From: an uncultured Pirellulaceae bacterium
GTDB taxonomy: Bacteria; Planctomycetota; Planctomycetia; Pirellulales; Pirellulaceae
Direction: 5' to 3'
Length of the DNA stretch: 38,172 nucleotides
Assembly (NCBI GenBank): GCA_937981585.1
Contig: CALJOA010000062.1
Span: forward strand, 1 to 38,172
Both the position numbers and the translations under genes were made by a program. Below the pieces are notes generated by a model. The model saw only the letters and a program-made list of their open reading frames with translations. It made no database searches and was not told the origin of the DNA. Positions 1 through 8,083 of the stretch are shown here, in pieces. Positions within the stretch are counted from its first letter, which is position 1, and the number at the start of each line of letters is the position of its first letter.

Positions 1-849
1 GGTAATGACCAAAACAATCGGCCTAGAGAAAACCTGATCGACTGATTCTCGTGGAAGATCGGTTCGCTGGGTGCTACGGGTGACCAACAATCCGGCAGCC
101 ATCGCGATCAGCAGCGCCGGCAATTGGCTGGCCAAACCATCACCAATGGTTAGTTTCGTGAAGGTTTCGGTGGCTTGCCCAAACGACATTGAGCTGGATA
201 AACCGATCACCAATCCGCCTACGATATTGATCAGCGTAATCATTATCCCGGCGATTGCGTCGCCGCGGACGAACTTACTTGCTCCATCCATCGAGCCATA
301 AAAGTCCGCGTGAGCAACGGTTTCAGCGCGTAGTTTCTTGGCTTGTTTGCTGTCGATCGTCCCGGAGTTCAAATCCGCGTCGATCGCCATCTGTCGCCCG
401 GGAAGTCCATCGAGCGCAAACCGAGCCGAGACTTCACTGATGCGAGTTGCGCCTTTGGTGATCACGACGAACTGGATCACGACAATGATCGCAAAAATTA
501 CGACACCAACGGCGATACTATCACCGGTCACAAACTGTGAAAAACTTTGGATCACTCCGCCAGCGGCGCTTTCGTGATCAACCGCACCGCGGGTCAGGAT
601 CAATCGAGTCGTGCCGACATTCAGCGCAAGCCGCGCAAGGGTTGTGCCAAGCAAAAGGGAAGGGAAAACGCTTAGTTCCAAAGGCGATTTTACGTAAATC
701 GTGGTAAGCAGAATGACAATCGCGATGGCGATGTTGGCCGCCAGCAGGACATCCATCATCGCCGCAGGTAGCGGAACGAAGATCACCATCAAGCACGCCA
801 TTATCCCGATCGGAAGCAAATAGTCGGGAAATCGTTTTGTCAAATTCAT
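1..849 (-). CDS. flhA: Flagellar biosynthesis protein FlhA, N-terminal part (runs off left edge)
   Basis: FlhA is an inner-membrane component of the flagellar type III export gate. I translated the minus strand from the ATG at 849-847 and the frame stays open for 283 codons to base 1, so the C-terminal cytoplasmic domain lies outside the window. The visible part is a run of hydrophobic helices (residues about 10-55, 62-80, 110-132, 200-218, 242-256). It also has the FHIPEP family signature at residues 136-163 (core RISEVSARFALDGLPGRQMA) and the conserved DGASKFVRGDAIAG stretch. Family membership is firm. The choice of flagellar FlhA over the injectisome homolog SctV is by overall resemblance, since no other flagellar or secretion gene is visible. 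No strong Shine-Dalgarno precedes the ATG. It is divergent from the MscS gene across a 546-base gap. Confidence 0.93.
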   Translation of the reverse strand, partial: MNLTKRFPDYLLPIGIMACLMVIFVPLPAAMMDVLLAANIAIAIVILLTTIYVKSPLELSVFPSLLLGTTLARLALNVGTTRLILTRGAVDHESAAGGVIQSFSQFVTGDSIAVGVVIFAIIVVIQFVVITKGATRISEVSARFALDGLPGRQMAIDADLNSGTIDSKQAKKLRAETVAHADFYGSMDGASKFVRGDAIAGIMITLINIVGGLVIGLSSSMSFGQATETFTKLTIGDGLASQLPALLIAMAAGLLVTRSTQRTDLPRESVDQVFSRPIVLVIT

Positions 850-1395
850 GTTCGTCAAACTCACGCTGGGCGCCGGAGGAAACTGGAAATCCTTGGATCG
901 CGCAGACGTTAAGGAAATCTCGAAGAATTTTCCAGATCATTGCCAACGATGGCGGGCAGAAACGGAAACGTCTTTCCCGCGCAGGCGGGAATCCATTTGG
1001 ACTGTGCAGTGGATCCGCGCATGCGCGGGGATGACGCAATTTGTGAGGTGTGCTGTCAGGCAATTGACTTGTCATCACATTGATAGACCGTTCGAATCTC
1101 TGCCCGAGAACCCAACTGCGTCAGACTGCCTATTTCGCTAACATCAAGGCGTGCCAAAATAAGGCCGTAAAGTGATTGCACTTTCCGCAAGCATTGCTGA
1201 ATCAAAACCGATCTTGCTTGATCCGGCTTCGAAACTAGAATCGCCTGGCACTTTGACCCGTTTTAAAGCCAGGCCGTTTGTTTTAGAGCCACGCCGTTTT
1301 AGAACGCCGGGCCTTACCCGGTTCCCAAGGCCAGCAGCGGCCAACCTACCACTAAAGCTCTGTGTTGAAGTTTTCAACCAGCAAGGAGACACAAG
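850..1395. other. Intergenic region between divergent flhA and mscS-like gene
   Basis: This 546-base spacer must hold promoters for both divergent genes, but I see no convincing -35/-10 pair. It contains a REP-like inverted repeat (969-1036). It also contains three loosely similar short segments around 1258-1315 that share GTTTTA followed by an AGCCA/GCCG-like stretch. No coding sequence is supported. Confidence 0.6.
969..1036. repeat. REP-like inverted repeat (CCCGC...GCGGG type)
   Basis: The arms at 969-995 (CGTCTTTCCCGCGCAGGCGG then GAATCCA) and 1010-1036 (ending GCGGGGATGACG) are imperfect inverted copies separated by 14 bases. Each arm also holds its own small hairpin (CCCGC-GCAG-GCGGG; CCGCGCATGCGCGG). 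The CGTC-TTCCCGC...GGATGACG layout resembles short palindromic elements that are widely dispersed in other bacteria. It lies in the flhA/mscS intergenic region. Confidence 0.75.
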
Positions 1396-2424
1396 ATGTT
1401 GCAAGCGACATGGAAGTTGCGAATTCGAATTCAATTGATGATCGTGGGACTGCTAAGCCTGATCCACCAAACTGCCATGGGCCAAGACGGATCTGGTGAT
1501 GCAGGTACAGATGTTGTCAGTGCAGGTGACATCGATAAGCATGCGACAGGGATCGTCGAAACTATTTCCGAAGCTGTCAAAGGCGACGCCACCGCTCAAA
1601 GTGATTTGATTGCAATGGCTGGCAATGCGACGTTTGTGCTGGCCCTGCTTTTCATCGCTTACATTGTCGCGTCGGCAATTGGCCGTTCGATTGGCGGAGT
1701 GGTCACCAAGAAAGTCGATGTGACACTTGGAAAATTTTTGTCCAAGGCGATCCGAAACATAATCATGCTGATCGTGGCGATGGTTGCGCTGGAGCGAGTC
1801 GGTGTTGACGTTACGGCGTTTGCGGCAGTTTTGGCTGCGGCTGGATTCGCCGTTGGTATGGCGTTACAAGGTACGCTACAGAATTTTGCGGCTGGAATCA
1901 TGCTGCTGCTGTTTCGACCGTTCAAAGTCGACGACTACATCATGGTTGCTGGAACCGAAGGAACCGTGGAAGAGATTGACTTGTTCACCACACGTTTGAA
2001 CGCGCTGGACAATCGGCACTTGATCATTCCAAACGGCGAAATCTTTGGAGCGAAGCTGGAAAATTTCACACGAAATGCTCTACGGCGAGTCGACGTGAAT
2101 GTTGGCGCTGGTTACAACGCCGATCTTGACGAGACAAGGCAAGCACTTGAGCGAGCCGCCGAAGCAGTCAACGCTGCGTTTGCGCGATCGGCAGGTGATG
2201 TTGAGTTGCCTGCCCCTCAGGTTTATTTGATGGAACTGGGGGCCTCTTCGGTTGATTGGCAGTTGCGAGTTTGGTGCCGACCAGAAGATTATTGGGGAGT
2301 TCGGGAATCGCTTACCGGAGCCGCCAAAGAGACGCTGGATCAATCAGGAATCTCGATTCCATTCCCACAAATGGACGTTCACGTTGTCGGGAAAGTCCTC
2401 GCCAAAGCCGCCGCCGCGGCGTAG
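1396..2424 (+). CDS. MscS-family small-conductance mechanosensitive channel with signal peptide
   Basis: Channels of this family open under membrane tension and release solutes during hypo-osmotic shock. The protein is 342 residues. It begins with a probable signal peptide (residues 1-30, ending TAMGQ) and a short periplasmic lead. Membrane helices follow near 76-96 and 119-137. The pore helix near 140-175 has the Ala/Gly-rich packing typical of MscS (AAAGFAVGMALQGTLQNFAA). The beta domain comes next (FKVDDYIMVAG, then LIIPNGEIF near 210), and the C-terminal alpha-beta domain completes a single-domain MscS of ordinary size. The start is well supported by AAGGAG at 1383-1388, seven bases before the ATG. 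The gene converges on the phosphofructokinase gene and ends before a bidirectional terminator. Confidence 0.93.
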   Translation: MLQATWKLRIRIQLMIVGLLSLIHQTAMGQDGSGDAGTDVVSAGDIDKHATGIVETISEAVKGDATAQSDLIAMAGNATFVLALLFIAYIVASAIGRSIGGVVTKKVDVTLGKFLSKAIRNIIMLIVAMVALERVGVDVTAFAAVLAAAGFAVGMALQGTLQNFAAGIMLLLFRPFKVDDYIMVAGTEGTVEEIDLFTTRLNALDNRHLIIPNGEIFGAKLENFTRNALRRVDVNVGAGYNADLDETRQALERAAEAVNAAFARSAGDVELPAPQVYLMELGASSVDWQLRVWCRPEDYWGVRESLTGAAKETLDQSGISIPFPQMDVHVVGKVLAKAAAAA

Positions 2425-2426
2425 CT

Positions 2427-2496
2427 ATTGTAGCTTGGCTCTCCGAGCCGAGAACAGAAAAAGTTCGCTTCACGGCTCGGAGAGCCGTGCTACTAT
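2427..2496. repeat. CTCCGAG palindromic repeat, copy 1
   Basis: The left arm around 2430-2452 (TAGCTTGGCTCTCCGAGCCG) and right arm 2471-2495 (CACGGCTCGGAGAGCCGTGC then TACTA) form an imperfect inverted repeat starting just after the MscS stop codon. Closely related copies sit at 19247-19307 and 36271-36361, all intergenic. Each arm is itself palindromic around CTCCGAG/CTCGGAG. Confidence 0.85.
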
Positions 2497-2529
2497 GTTC
2501 CAGCTAAGTGCCGGAAAGACCAAAATAAT

Positions 2530-2559
2530 AAAGGCAACCGATTCAGTTCGGTTGCCTTT
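2530..2559. terminator. Bidirectional terminator between convergent genes
   Basis: There is a perfect 12-bp stem, AAAGGCAACCGA (2530-2541) with TCGGTTGCCTTT (2548-2559), and a 6-base loop. A-rich sequence precedes it and T-rich sequence follows it. It therefore works as an intrinsic terminator for the plus-strand channel gene and, read backwards, for the minus-strand phosphofructokinase gene. Confidence 0.85.
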
Positions 2560-2622
2560 GTTCGTTTTACGATTTTCGACTGCGATCCGGTGGGGCTTCG
2601 CCCAACGATTAGGACCAACATA

Positions 2623-3927
2623 CTAATCGTTGACGTGGGTCTCAAGGAATCGAGCCAGACGATGAAAGTCGCTGGCCGGGTCGATGTACCGAACGACAGT
2701 GACAAGCGTCTTTGGATCGACAAGATTTTCAAATCGCTCGTAATGAAGATCCAGCTGGCCACTGACACTTACCATGACGCCGTTAAGGCCCTGTTCTGCC
2801 AATGCGCGAAAAGCGCCGACACCAAGCTGGCTTCCAAGCATCGCGTCAAACGCATGCGGCTTGGCACAACGGGCTTCGTAACCCAGCTGCAATCCTTTGA
2901 CCAATCGAACAGCGCCGGTCTTCTCGGTGTACTTGTCTTTGACGGCTTTAGACATGATCACATACAGGTTGACCTCTGAAATGTTGATATGCCCGTGATC
3001 GTCGCGCGAAACGCCTTCTACGTAACTAAACGGGAGGTACTCGGCGAGACCTTCTGCAATCACGATCACGCCGTAACCTTTGCCTTCGGCTTCACGGGCC
3101 AGCATGGTTTTCACGATTCGTTCGGAAACGCGGTCCATGTCCATCGCTTTGCGAGTTTTGGACTCGCCAGCTTCGTTGGTGAACTCTTCGTCAACCAGAA
3201 AATCTGCGATGACGTCTTCGACGCTGACAACGAGACTTGCTTCACCCGCAATCGCGGCACCGTATGACAACCACCCTGCACTTCGCCCCATCGTCTCGCA
3301 AAGGAAGTACGAGTTGGTCGCTTCTGCATCGTAGATCAAGTTGCGAATTTCGGTCGCCAAGAAATCAACCGCGGTAAAGAAACCAAACGTAAAGTCGATC
3401 CCGTGGTAGTCGTTGTCGATCGTTTTGGGCAAGTGAACAACAGGAATCTTCTTTTCCTGAGTGCTCTTCTCCTGAAACAACTTGAATTTGTTGGCTGTCT
3501 TGAGTGTGTCGTCACCGCCGATGGAAATCAAAGCGTCGATTCCGATCGAGTGCAACGCGTCACAGACTCGTTGCATCGGAGCTGATTTCTCAGGATCGTC
3601 GATATCGGCTGGACCACCGATGTGTTTTCCGGGGTTGGAGCGAGCCGTCCCGATAATAATTCCGGGCTGGTTACGGGTACGCTTGAGGACATCCGGAGTC
3701 AGCAGCATGTAGTCCTCGCCTTCGACCAGTGGCTGTGAAGGATCAAAGTCTATCAGTGACGAATAGCCGTTCTTGATACCGATCGCTTCGACTCCCGCGC
3801 GTGTAAACGAAGCTGCAGCGGCCGAGATTACGGCGTTGGCAGCAGGAGCTGGACCGCCGGAAAACAGGATCGCAACTCGTTTGAACTGGTGATCGGGTTG
3901 CGTTGGAGGTGAGAGCGTATTGACCAC
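2623..3927 (-). CDS. pfp: Pyrophosphate-dependent 6-phosphofructokinase
   Basis: This enzyme phosphorylates fructose 6-phosphate with pyrophosphate, reversibly, in glycolysis/gluconeogenesis in the cytoplasm. The 434-residue protein carries the PFK nucleotide/PPi-site loop GGPAPAANAVI (24-34). It has GGDD at 137-140 and PKTIDND at 167-173. The second Asp of GGDD and the Lys of PKTIDND are the marks of PPi-dependent enzymes; ATP-dependent ones have GGDGS and PGTIDND. The substrate motif ETMGRSAGW is at 211-219. The start is a GTG with GAGG about ten bases upstream, and no better start is nearby. It stands alone with a 522-base upstream gap and a strong terminator downstream. Confidence 0.93.
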   Translation of the reverse strand: MVNTLSPPTQPDHQFKRVAILFSGGPAPAANAVISAAAASFTRAGVEAIGIKNGYSSLIDFDPSQPLVEGEDYMLLTPDVLKRTRNQPGIIIGTARSNPGKHIGGPADIDDPEKSAPMQRVCDALHSIGIDALISIGGDDTLKTANKFKLFQEKSTQEKKIPVVHLPKTIDNDYHGIDFTFGFFTAVDFLATEIRNLIYDAEATNSYFLCETMGRSAGWLSYGAAIAGEASLVVSVEDVIADFLVDEEFTNEAGESKTRKAMDMDRVSERIVKTMLAREAEGKGYGVIVIAEGLAEYLPFSYVEGVSRDDHGHINISEVNLYVIMSKAVKDKYTEKTGAVRLVKGLQLGYEARCAKPHAFDAMLGSQLGVGAFRALAEQGLNGVMVSVSGQLDLHYERFENLVDPKTLVTVVRYIDPASDFHRLARFLETHVND

Positions 3928-4185
3928 GAATAGTTGTCCTCAATTGTGGAAATGAAGTGCCAATGGAACCCCGAGTTTATTCCAAAGGGTCACGATTGAA
4001 CACGGGCAAACTCGTCCAATTCAAGAGGTTGCAACCCGGCTCGATTGCGTGTGCCCCTTAGCCGAGAATTGCGGAGAAATCGACCGCTTTGGTTGCCGGT
4101 TCCTGACCATTGGTGCAGACGGACTTGGAAAAGTTTAGCTGTTGGGCGATCTATGAGTTGAGCTTGAGTGCGCGGCGATCTGAAG

Positions 4186-4240
4186 TGGAAACCCAAGGCG
4201 AGAGTGAGAGACCGTCCCACCCTGACGCGTTGGATCTCCA
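4186..4240. repeat. GGTAACC-type palindromic repeat, degenerate copy
   Basis: The 27-base arms 4186-4212 (TGGAAACCCAAGGCGAGAGT then GAGAGAC) and 4214-4240 pair at about 19 of 27 positions. The GAGTGAGAGAC stretch also occurs in the repeat at 22049-22105, and the arm plan resembles that element and the one at 7836-7914. Confidence 0.55.
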
Positions 4241-4370
4241 ATGACAACGCGTTGCTATCCGCTCAATGAAAGACTGGAGCCGTGAGTGGCTCGCCAGAAG
4301 AAACGGCAAAGTTAAATCAGAGCGTGGATTTTATCAAAGCGACTGGGGCTGTGATCTGGGGCCATCGGTC

Positions 4371-4447
4371 CTAAATCTAAAACTTAAAATCTAAAATCTG
4401 AAATCTAAAATCTAAAATTTGAAATTTGAAATTTGAAATTTGAAATC
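4371..4447. repeat. A/T-rich short tandem repeat (AAATCTAAAATCTG / AAATTTG units)
   Basis: About 77 bases consist of variants of two short units. First come 7-10-base TAAAATC(T) units, then a regular run of AAATTTG-type units (GAAATTTGAAATTTGAAATT). It abuts the 3' end of accC. The read-through is not protein-like, so this is a non-coding simple repeat. Confidence 0.85.
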
Positions 4448-4449
4448 CC

Positions 4450-5787
4450 CTACATGTTTCGCTCGACCCACTTGGTGTCGACTTTTCCTTCAATGAAATC
4501 AGAGTGAAGAAGCACCGACTTCTGAAAAGGCGCCGTTGTTTTGATTCCTTTGATGCGAAGCTCGTCCAGGCAACGAACCATAGTGTCAATCGCTTGTTGA
4601 CGCGTCGGCTGGTGAACGATCAATTTGCCGACCATCGAATCGTAAAACGTAGGTACGCTGTAGCCTGCGTGCACGTGAGTGTCGAACCGAACTCCCAGTC
4701 CGCCGGGGATGCAGAGGTTCTCGATTAAGCCGGGGGACGGCGCAAAGTTTCGTTCCGGGTCCTCCGCGTTGATCCGGCACTCGATCGAAACGCCGTTGCA
4801 CTGAATGTCTTCCTGCTTAAACGTCAGTTTTTCTCCAGCGGCAACCCGAATTTGTTGCTGAATTAAATCGATTCCAGTCACCATTTCGGTGACAGGATGC
4901 TCAACTTGGATCCGAGCATTGACTTCGATAAAGTAGAAATCATTATTCTTATCAACGATAAACTCAACGGTCGCGGCGTTGTAATAATTGGCGTTTTTGA
5001 TCATCCGAACCGCTGCATCACAGATCGACTTGCGGACCTCGGGCGGCAGAGTCGGAGCCGGACTTTCTTCGATTAGCTTTTGATGGCGTCGCTGGGTCGA
5101 GCAATCTCGCTCCCACAGATGGACGACGTTGCCGTGCATGTCGGCCAAAACTTGAACCTCGACGTGGCGTGGTAGTTCAACGAACTTTTCCAGGTAAACG
5201 CCCGCGTTGCCAAACGCGGCTTGCGCCTCTTGGGCTGCTTGTTGCAGCGCGTTTTTGAGATCCGGTTCGCTTGTCGCAACTCGCATCCCTTTGCCGCCGC
5301 CCCCTGCTGTCGCTTTTACGAGTACTGGGTATCCAATTTCCTTGGCCGTCTTAATCGCGTCAGCTTCGTTCTCGATCAGGCCGGGGCTGCCAGGTACAAC
5401 TGGAACGTCGGCTTTTCTCGCCAGAGCCCGGGCTTCATTCTTATCGCCCAGCATTTGCATCGCTTCGGGAGTCGGGCCGATGAAGTCGATGTTGGAATCG
5501 CGACAGACTTCATTGAAGTGGGCATTCTCAGCCATGAAACCATAGCCGGGATGGATCGCTTCGGCATTGCCAAGCTCGGCTGCGCTGATGATCTGGTCGA
5601 TCCGCAGGTAACTATCAGACGATCTAGCGTTACCAACACAGTAGGCTTCGTCGGCCAATTCGAGATAAGCACTTCCGCGGTCGGCTTCGCTGAAAATCGC
5701 GACGCTCTCGATCCCCATCTCTTTGCAGGCGCGAATGATTCGAAGTGCGATTTCGCCGCGGTTTGCAATCAATATTCGTTTGTACAT
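4450..5787 (-). CDS. accC: Acetyl-CoA carboxylase, biotin carboxylase subunit
   Basis: AccC carboxylates the biotin carried by AccB using ATP and bicarbonate, the first step of malonyl-CoA synthesis. The protein is 445 residues, the usual length. It opens with the biotin carboxylase N-domain ([18 protein letters not shown]). The [10 protein letters not shown] motif is at 80-88 and the ATP-grasp glycine loop GGGGKGM at 162-168. [15 protein letters not shown] and the catalytic [16 protein letters not shown] region follow. The latter reads VNAR where E. coli has MNTR, which I regard as an ordinary variant. The start ATG at 5787-5785 gives the standard N terminus. It lies 181 bases downstream of accB on the same strand, consistent with an accB-accC operon. 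Confidence 0.96.
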   Translation of the reverse strand: MYKRILIANRGEIALRIIRACKEMGIESVAIFSEADRGSAYLELADEAYCVGNARSSDSYLRIDQIISAAELGNAEAIHPGYGFMAENAHFNEVCRDSNIDFIGPTPEAMQMLGDKNEARALARKADVPVVPGSPGLIENEADAIKTAKEIGYPVLVKATAGGGGKGMRVATSEPDLKNALQQAAQEAQAAFGNAGVYLEKFVELPRHVEVQVLADMHGNVVHLWERDCSTQRRHQKLIEESPAPTLPPEVRKSICDAAVRMIKNANYYNAATVEFIVDKNNDFYFIEVNARIQVEHPVTEMVTGIDLIQQQIRVAAGEKLTFKQEDIQCNGVSIECRINAEDPERNFAPSPGLIENLCIPGGLGVRFDTHVHAGYSVPTFYDSMVGKLIVHQPTRQQAIDTMVRCLDELRIKGIKTTAPFQKSVLLHSDFIEGKVDTKWVERNM

Positions 5788-5968
5788 ATTGGTTCAGGTT
5801 TTGATGTGAGCTTCGACGAAGGTAAGACGAGCTCGATGTGTTTGGGAACTGGACTCAATCCGAGAACGCCGGCTTAACCCTGACGCGTTTCACTATAGCG
5901 TCGCGCCGGTCGTTGAACTGGTCGCGGCAGACAGACCGCGAAGTGGGGATTCCAAACGTTGTTGATGA

Positions 5969-6439
5969 TCAGCTTTTCAAAACTTTGAAAAGCGGCTTGT
6001 TGTTGTCGACGGGGGCCTCGTTTGCGACAAGGACTTCAACAATCTTCCCCGAGACTCCAGCGGGGATTTCGTTGAACATCTTCATCGCTTCAACGATACA
6101 AACGATCGTGTCTGGCGTTACCGTGTCACCAACTTTAACGAAATCGGGCGCTTCTGGCTTGGACTTCGAATAGAACGTGCCGATCGTTGGACTTTCGATG
6201 TAGACAATGTTCGGGTCGTCGGCCGGAGCCGCGTCCGCAGTTGGTGCGGCCGTAGGAACAGCGGCCGCTTGTGGCGGTGCCGCGACGTGCGTGATCTGTT
6301 GGTCGCTTCCCCGGCGAAGACGGATTCGCTGGTCGGACTGTTTTAGATCGACTTCATTGAGCTCATGCTCTTGCATCAGTTCGATCAGTTCGCGAATCTT
6401 GGCGACATCAAAAACTGAAACTTGTTTATCTTTTGCCAT
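5969..6439 (-). CDS. accB: Acetyl-CoA carboxylase biotin carboxyl carrier protein
   Basis: AccB carries the carboxybiotin between AccC and the carboxyltransferase. The 156-residue protein has the AccB N-terminal helix region (VFDVAKIRELIELMQEHELN) and an Ala/Pro-rich linker at about 53-74. The C-terminal biotinyl domain has EAMKM at 118-121 with biotin-accepting Lys120, and SPTIGTFY near 83-90. I chose the ATG at 6439-6437 because GGAG lies seven bases upstream and the N terminus matches the family. The reading frame extends further upstream to 6595, but that extra sequence is not family-like. The gene sits between the Xaa-Pro peptidase gene and accC. Confidence 0.95.
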   Translation of the reverse strand: MAKDKQVSVFDVAKIRELIELMQEHELNEVDLKQSDQRIRLRRGSDQQITHVAAPPQAAAVPTAAPTADAAPADDPNIVYIESPTIGTFYSKSKPEAPDFVKVGDTVTPDTIVCIVEAMKMFNEIPAGVSGKIVEVLVANEAPVDNNKPLFKVLKS

Positions 6440-6649
6440 TATTGCTCCACAAAAGATCGCTGCGACGAAAAAGTAAAACTGCACCGGACTTTTTATTGCG
6501 GCAGATGCAGGTTTAGTTTTCGCCGGCGTTCTCTGGACTTGTTTGTTGATAAAGCCGCCTCGAAAAGCGCAATCATTGGCTTTGCTGGACGGCATGACGA
6601 AACGACGATCAAGCGCCGAAAAATCGAAGCCTGATTGTAACTGGAACCA

Positions 6650-7753
6650 TCAGTTGAGGTCCACTGTACAAGAGTCTAACTCTTTCGGAAGATCTGTCAG
6701 AACCTCAAATCCGTCTGGTGTAACCAGCACATCGTCCTCAATCCTCACGCCTGCGAAACTCGGAATGTAGATCCCAGGTTCCACTGTGACCACCATGCCG
6801 GCCTCTAGTGTCCCTTTAGAGGCTGGCGAAAGATTGGGTTTTTCATGTATTTCGAGGCCAAAACTGTGCCCGAGACTGTGACCAAAGTACTTCCCAAATC
6901 CTGCGTTCTCGATGATCCGCCGAGCGGTCGAATCAATGGTTTTCAAGTTTGCTCCGGGCCGAATCTTCTTGATCGCTGCCAATTGGGCTTTTAAAACCAC
7001 GTTGTAGATTTTGGCGAACCTCGCGGTAATTTTCCCGGTGACCAAAACGCGGGTAATATCGCTCAAGTAAAGATCGACCTCGGCTCCCCAGTCGATCAGC
7101 ACAATCGGGCTTTCGCCAATTCGCTTTTCCGACGGGCGACCGTGTGGCAAAGCGGCTCTGGGGCCGACTCCAACGATTGGATCAAAGGCACAACCTTTGG
7201 CGCCAAAATCCCGCATCTGATGTTCAAGGTTGTGGGCAACGGTGCGTTCGGTTTGCTCAGATGTAAGCTGCGCCCGGATGACGTTAAAGGCCCGTTGGTT
7301 GACGTCGATAGATTTTCGGATCGCTTCAATCTCCGATTTATCTTTAATCGCTCGAAGCTCTTCCACCAGACCGCTGGTTCCAATCAGCTCAATGCCTTGG
7401 AGTTCGGATTCGAAGCGGTCAAAATCAGATTTGGAAATCGAATCCGACTCAAACAGGATCGCATCGCATTTGAGCGACTTAACGATTCGTTGAGTCAGTT
7501 GCAGCATCGTTGTTGAACTGTCTCGGATCTCGATCTCTAACCCCGAAACCTCGGTTTGCAGCTGGGATTGGTAGCGAGTGTCACTGAGCAAGTAGTCCCG
7601 TTTGGGCGTTACCAACAGGTAAGCCGAACTGCCCGTAAAGCCTGTCAGGTAGCAAATGTTCTTGATGTTGGTGACAAGAAAAGCGCTTGCCCCGGAGTGG
7701 GATTTAATCGCCTTTTTGAGGTTGCTTCGGCGTTGTTTGAAGTTGCGTTTCAT
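6650..7753 (-). CDS. M24-family Xaa-Pro peptidase (aminopeptidase P-like)
   Basis: This cytoplasmic dimetal hydrolase removes residues next to proline. The 367-residue protein has a creatinase-type N-terminal domain (about 1-140) and the pita-bread catalytic domain. All five metal ligands are visible: Asp221 (LIDWGAE), Asp232 (SDITR), His296 (GHSLGHSFG), Glu325 (VTVEPGIY) and Glu339 (VRIEDD). The length fits the short PepP/PepQ-like branch. The ATG at 7753-7751 gives a normal N terminus. It precedes accB by 210 bases on the same strand. A peptidase of this family upstream of accBC is a recurrent arrangement in bacteria, so co-transcription is plausible. Confidence 0.93.
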   Translation of the reverse strand: MKRNFKQRRSNLKKAIKSHSGASAFLVTNIKNICYLTGFTGSSAYLLVTPKRDYLLSDTRYQSQLQTEVSGLEIEIRDSSTTMLQLTQRIVKSLKCDAILFESDSISKSDFDRFESELQGIELIGTSGLVEELRAIKDKSEIEAIRKSIDVNQRAFNVIRAQLTSEQTERTVAHNLEHQMRDFGAKGCAFDPIVGVGPRAALPHGRPSEKRIGESPIVLIDWGAEVDLYLSDITRVLVTGKITARFAKIYNVVLKAQLAAIKKIRPGANLKTIDSTARRIIENAGFGKYFGHSLGHSFGLEIHEKPNLSPASKGTLEAGMVVTVEPGIYIPSFAGVRIEDDVLVTPDGFEVLTDLPKELDSCTVDLN

Positions 7754-7835
7754 GTTTGATTGATACCTAAAGGCTCATTCCGAGAAAACGTTTGCTTGTA
7801 GTAGTTTGTAGCTGGAAAACGCCACTTTGGCACCA

Positions 7836-7914
7836 ATGGTAACCCGATGCGTCAGCCGCATCAGCGAGGGCGAAGCCGAAATTGAGTCCGCCCTCTCTAT
7901 CGCGGGTTGCCAAT
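7836..7914. repeat. GGTAACC-type palindromic repeat
   Basis: The left arm (7836-7870) begins ATGGTAACCCGATGCGTCAG and ends AGCGAGGG. The right arm (7889-7914) carries GCCCTCTC...CGCGGGTTGCCAAT, the diverged inverse of the left. The same plan is seen at 22049-22105. Confidence 0.65.
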
Positions 7915-7936
7915 TGCGGCGGGTTGCCAATTGCGG
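7903..7936. repeat. 17-bp perfect tandem duplication
   Basis: CGGGTTGCCAATTGCGG occurs twice back to back (7903-7919 and 7920-7936). It extends the right arm of the adjacent GGTAACC-type palindrome and looks like a local slippage duplication. Confidence 0.9.
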
Positions 7937-8039
7937 TCCCTTCTGCCAGCTTATCAAACGAGGCCCCGCGTCCAAACGGCAAGACCTGAGGAAGTAATCC
8001 AGAACCGCTTGAACAATTCTTCTATTTCGTTAGGCGCAT

Positions 8040-8066
8040 AAAAAAAGCCAACGACAAAGCGCTGGC
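8040..8066 (-). terminator. Intrinsic terminator of the epimerase/glycosyltransferase operon
   Basis: On the minus strand, GCCAGCG and CGTTGGC form a 7-bp stem with one G-T pair. It is followed directly by seven T residues, 18 bases downstream of the glycosyltransferase stop. The T tract is followed by ATGCGCC, a tail shared with the terminator at 22149-22177. Confidence 0.8.
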
Positions 8067-8083
8067 GATTGTTCCAAGTAATT

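Larger units (their letters stand above)
3928..4449. other. Intergenic region between accC end and pfp start
   Basis: I see no gene here. It holds an imperfect inverted repeat (4186-4240) and an A/T-rich short tandem repeat (4371-4447) directly behind accC. The pfp promoter should lie near 3930-4000, but I could not pick one with confidence. Confidence 0.6.
7754..8083. other. Intergenic region between wecG-like gene end and Xaa-Pro peptidase start
   Basis: No gene is visible. It holds a degenerate GGTAACC palindrome (7836-7914), a 17-bp tandem duplication (7903-7936) and the terminator of the upstream glycosyltransferase operon (8040-8066). Confidence 0.6.

Noticed and set aside
578-1078. 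166-codon minus-strand open frame at the flhA 5' end
   Set aside because: It is another frame of the same strand; the true flhA frame (open from 849 to the edge) has family-wide motifs, and this frame does not.
4371-4447. Possible CRISPR-like array
   Set aside because: Units are 7-10 bases with no spacers, far from the 25-40-base repeats with unique spacers of CRISPR; it is a simple tandem repeat.
5221-5877. 218-codon plus-strand open frame
   Set aside because: Antisense to accC and continuing into the gap; the coding strand is clearly the minus strand.
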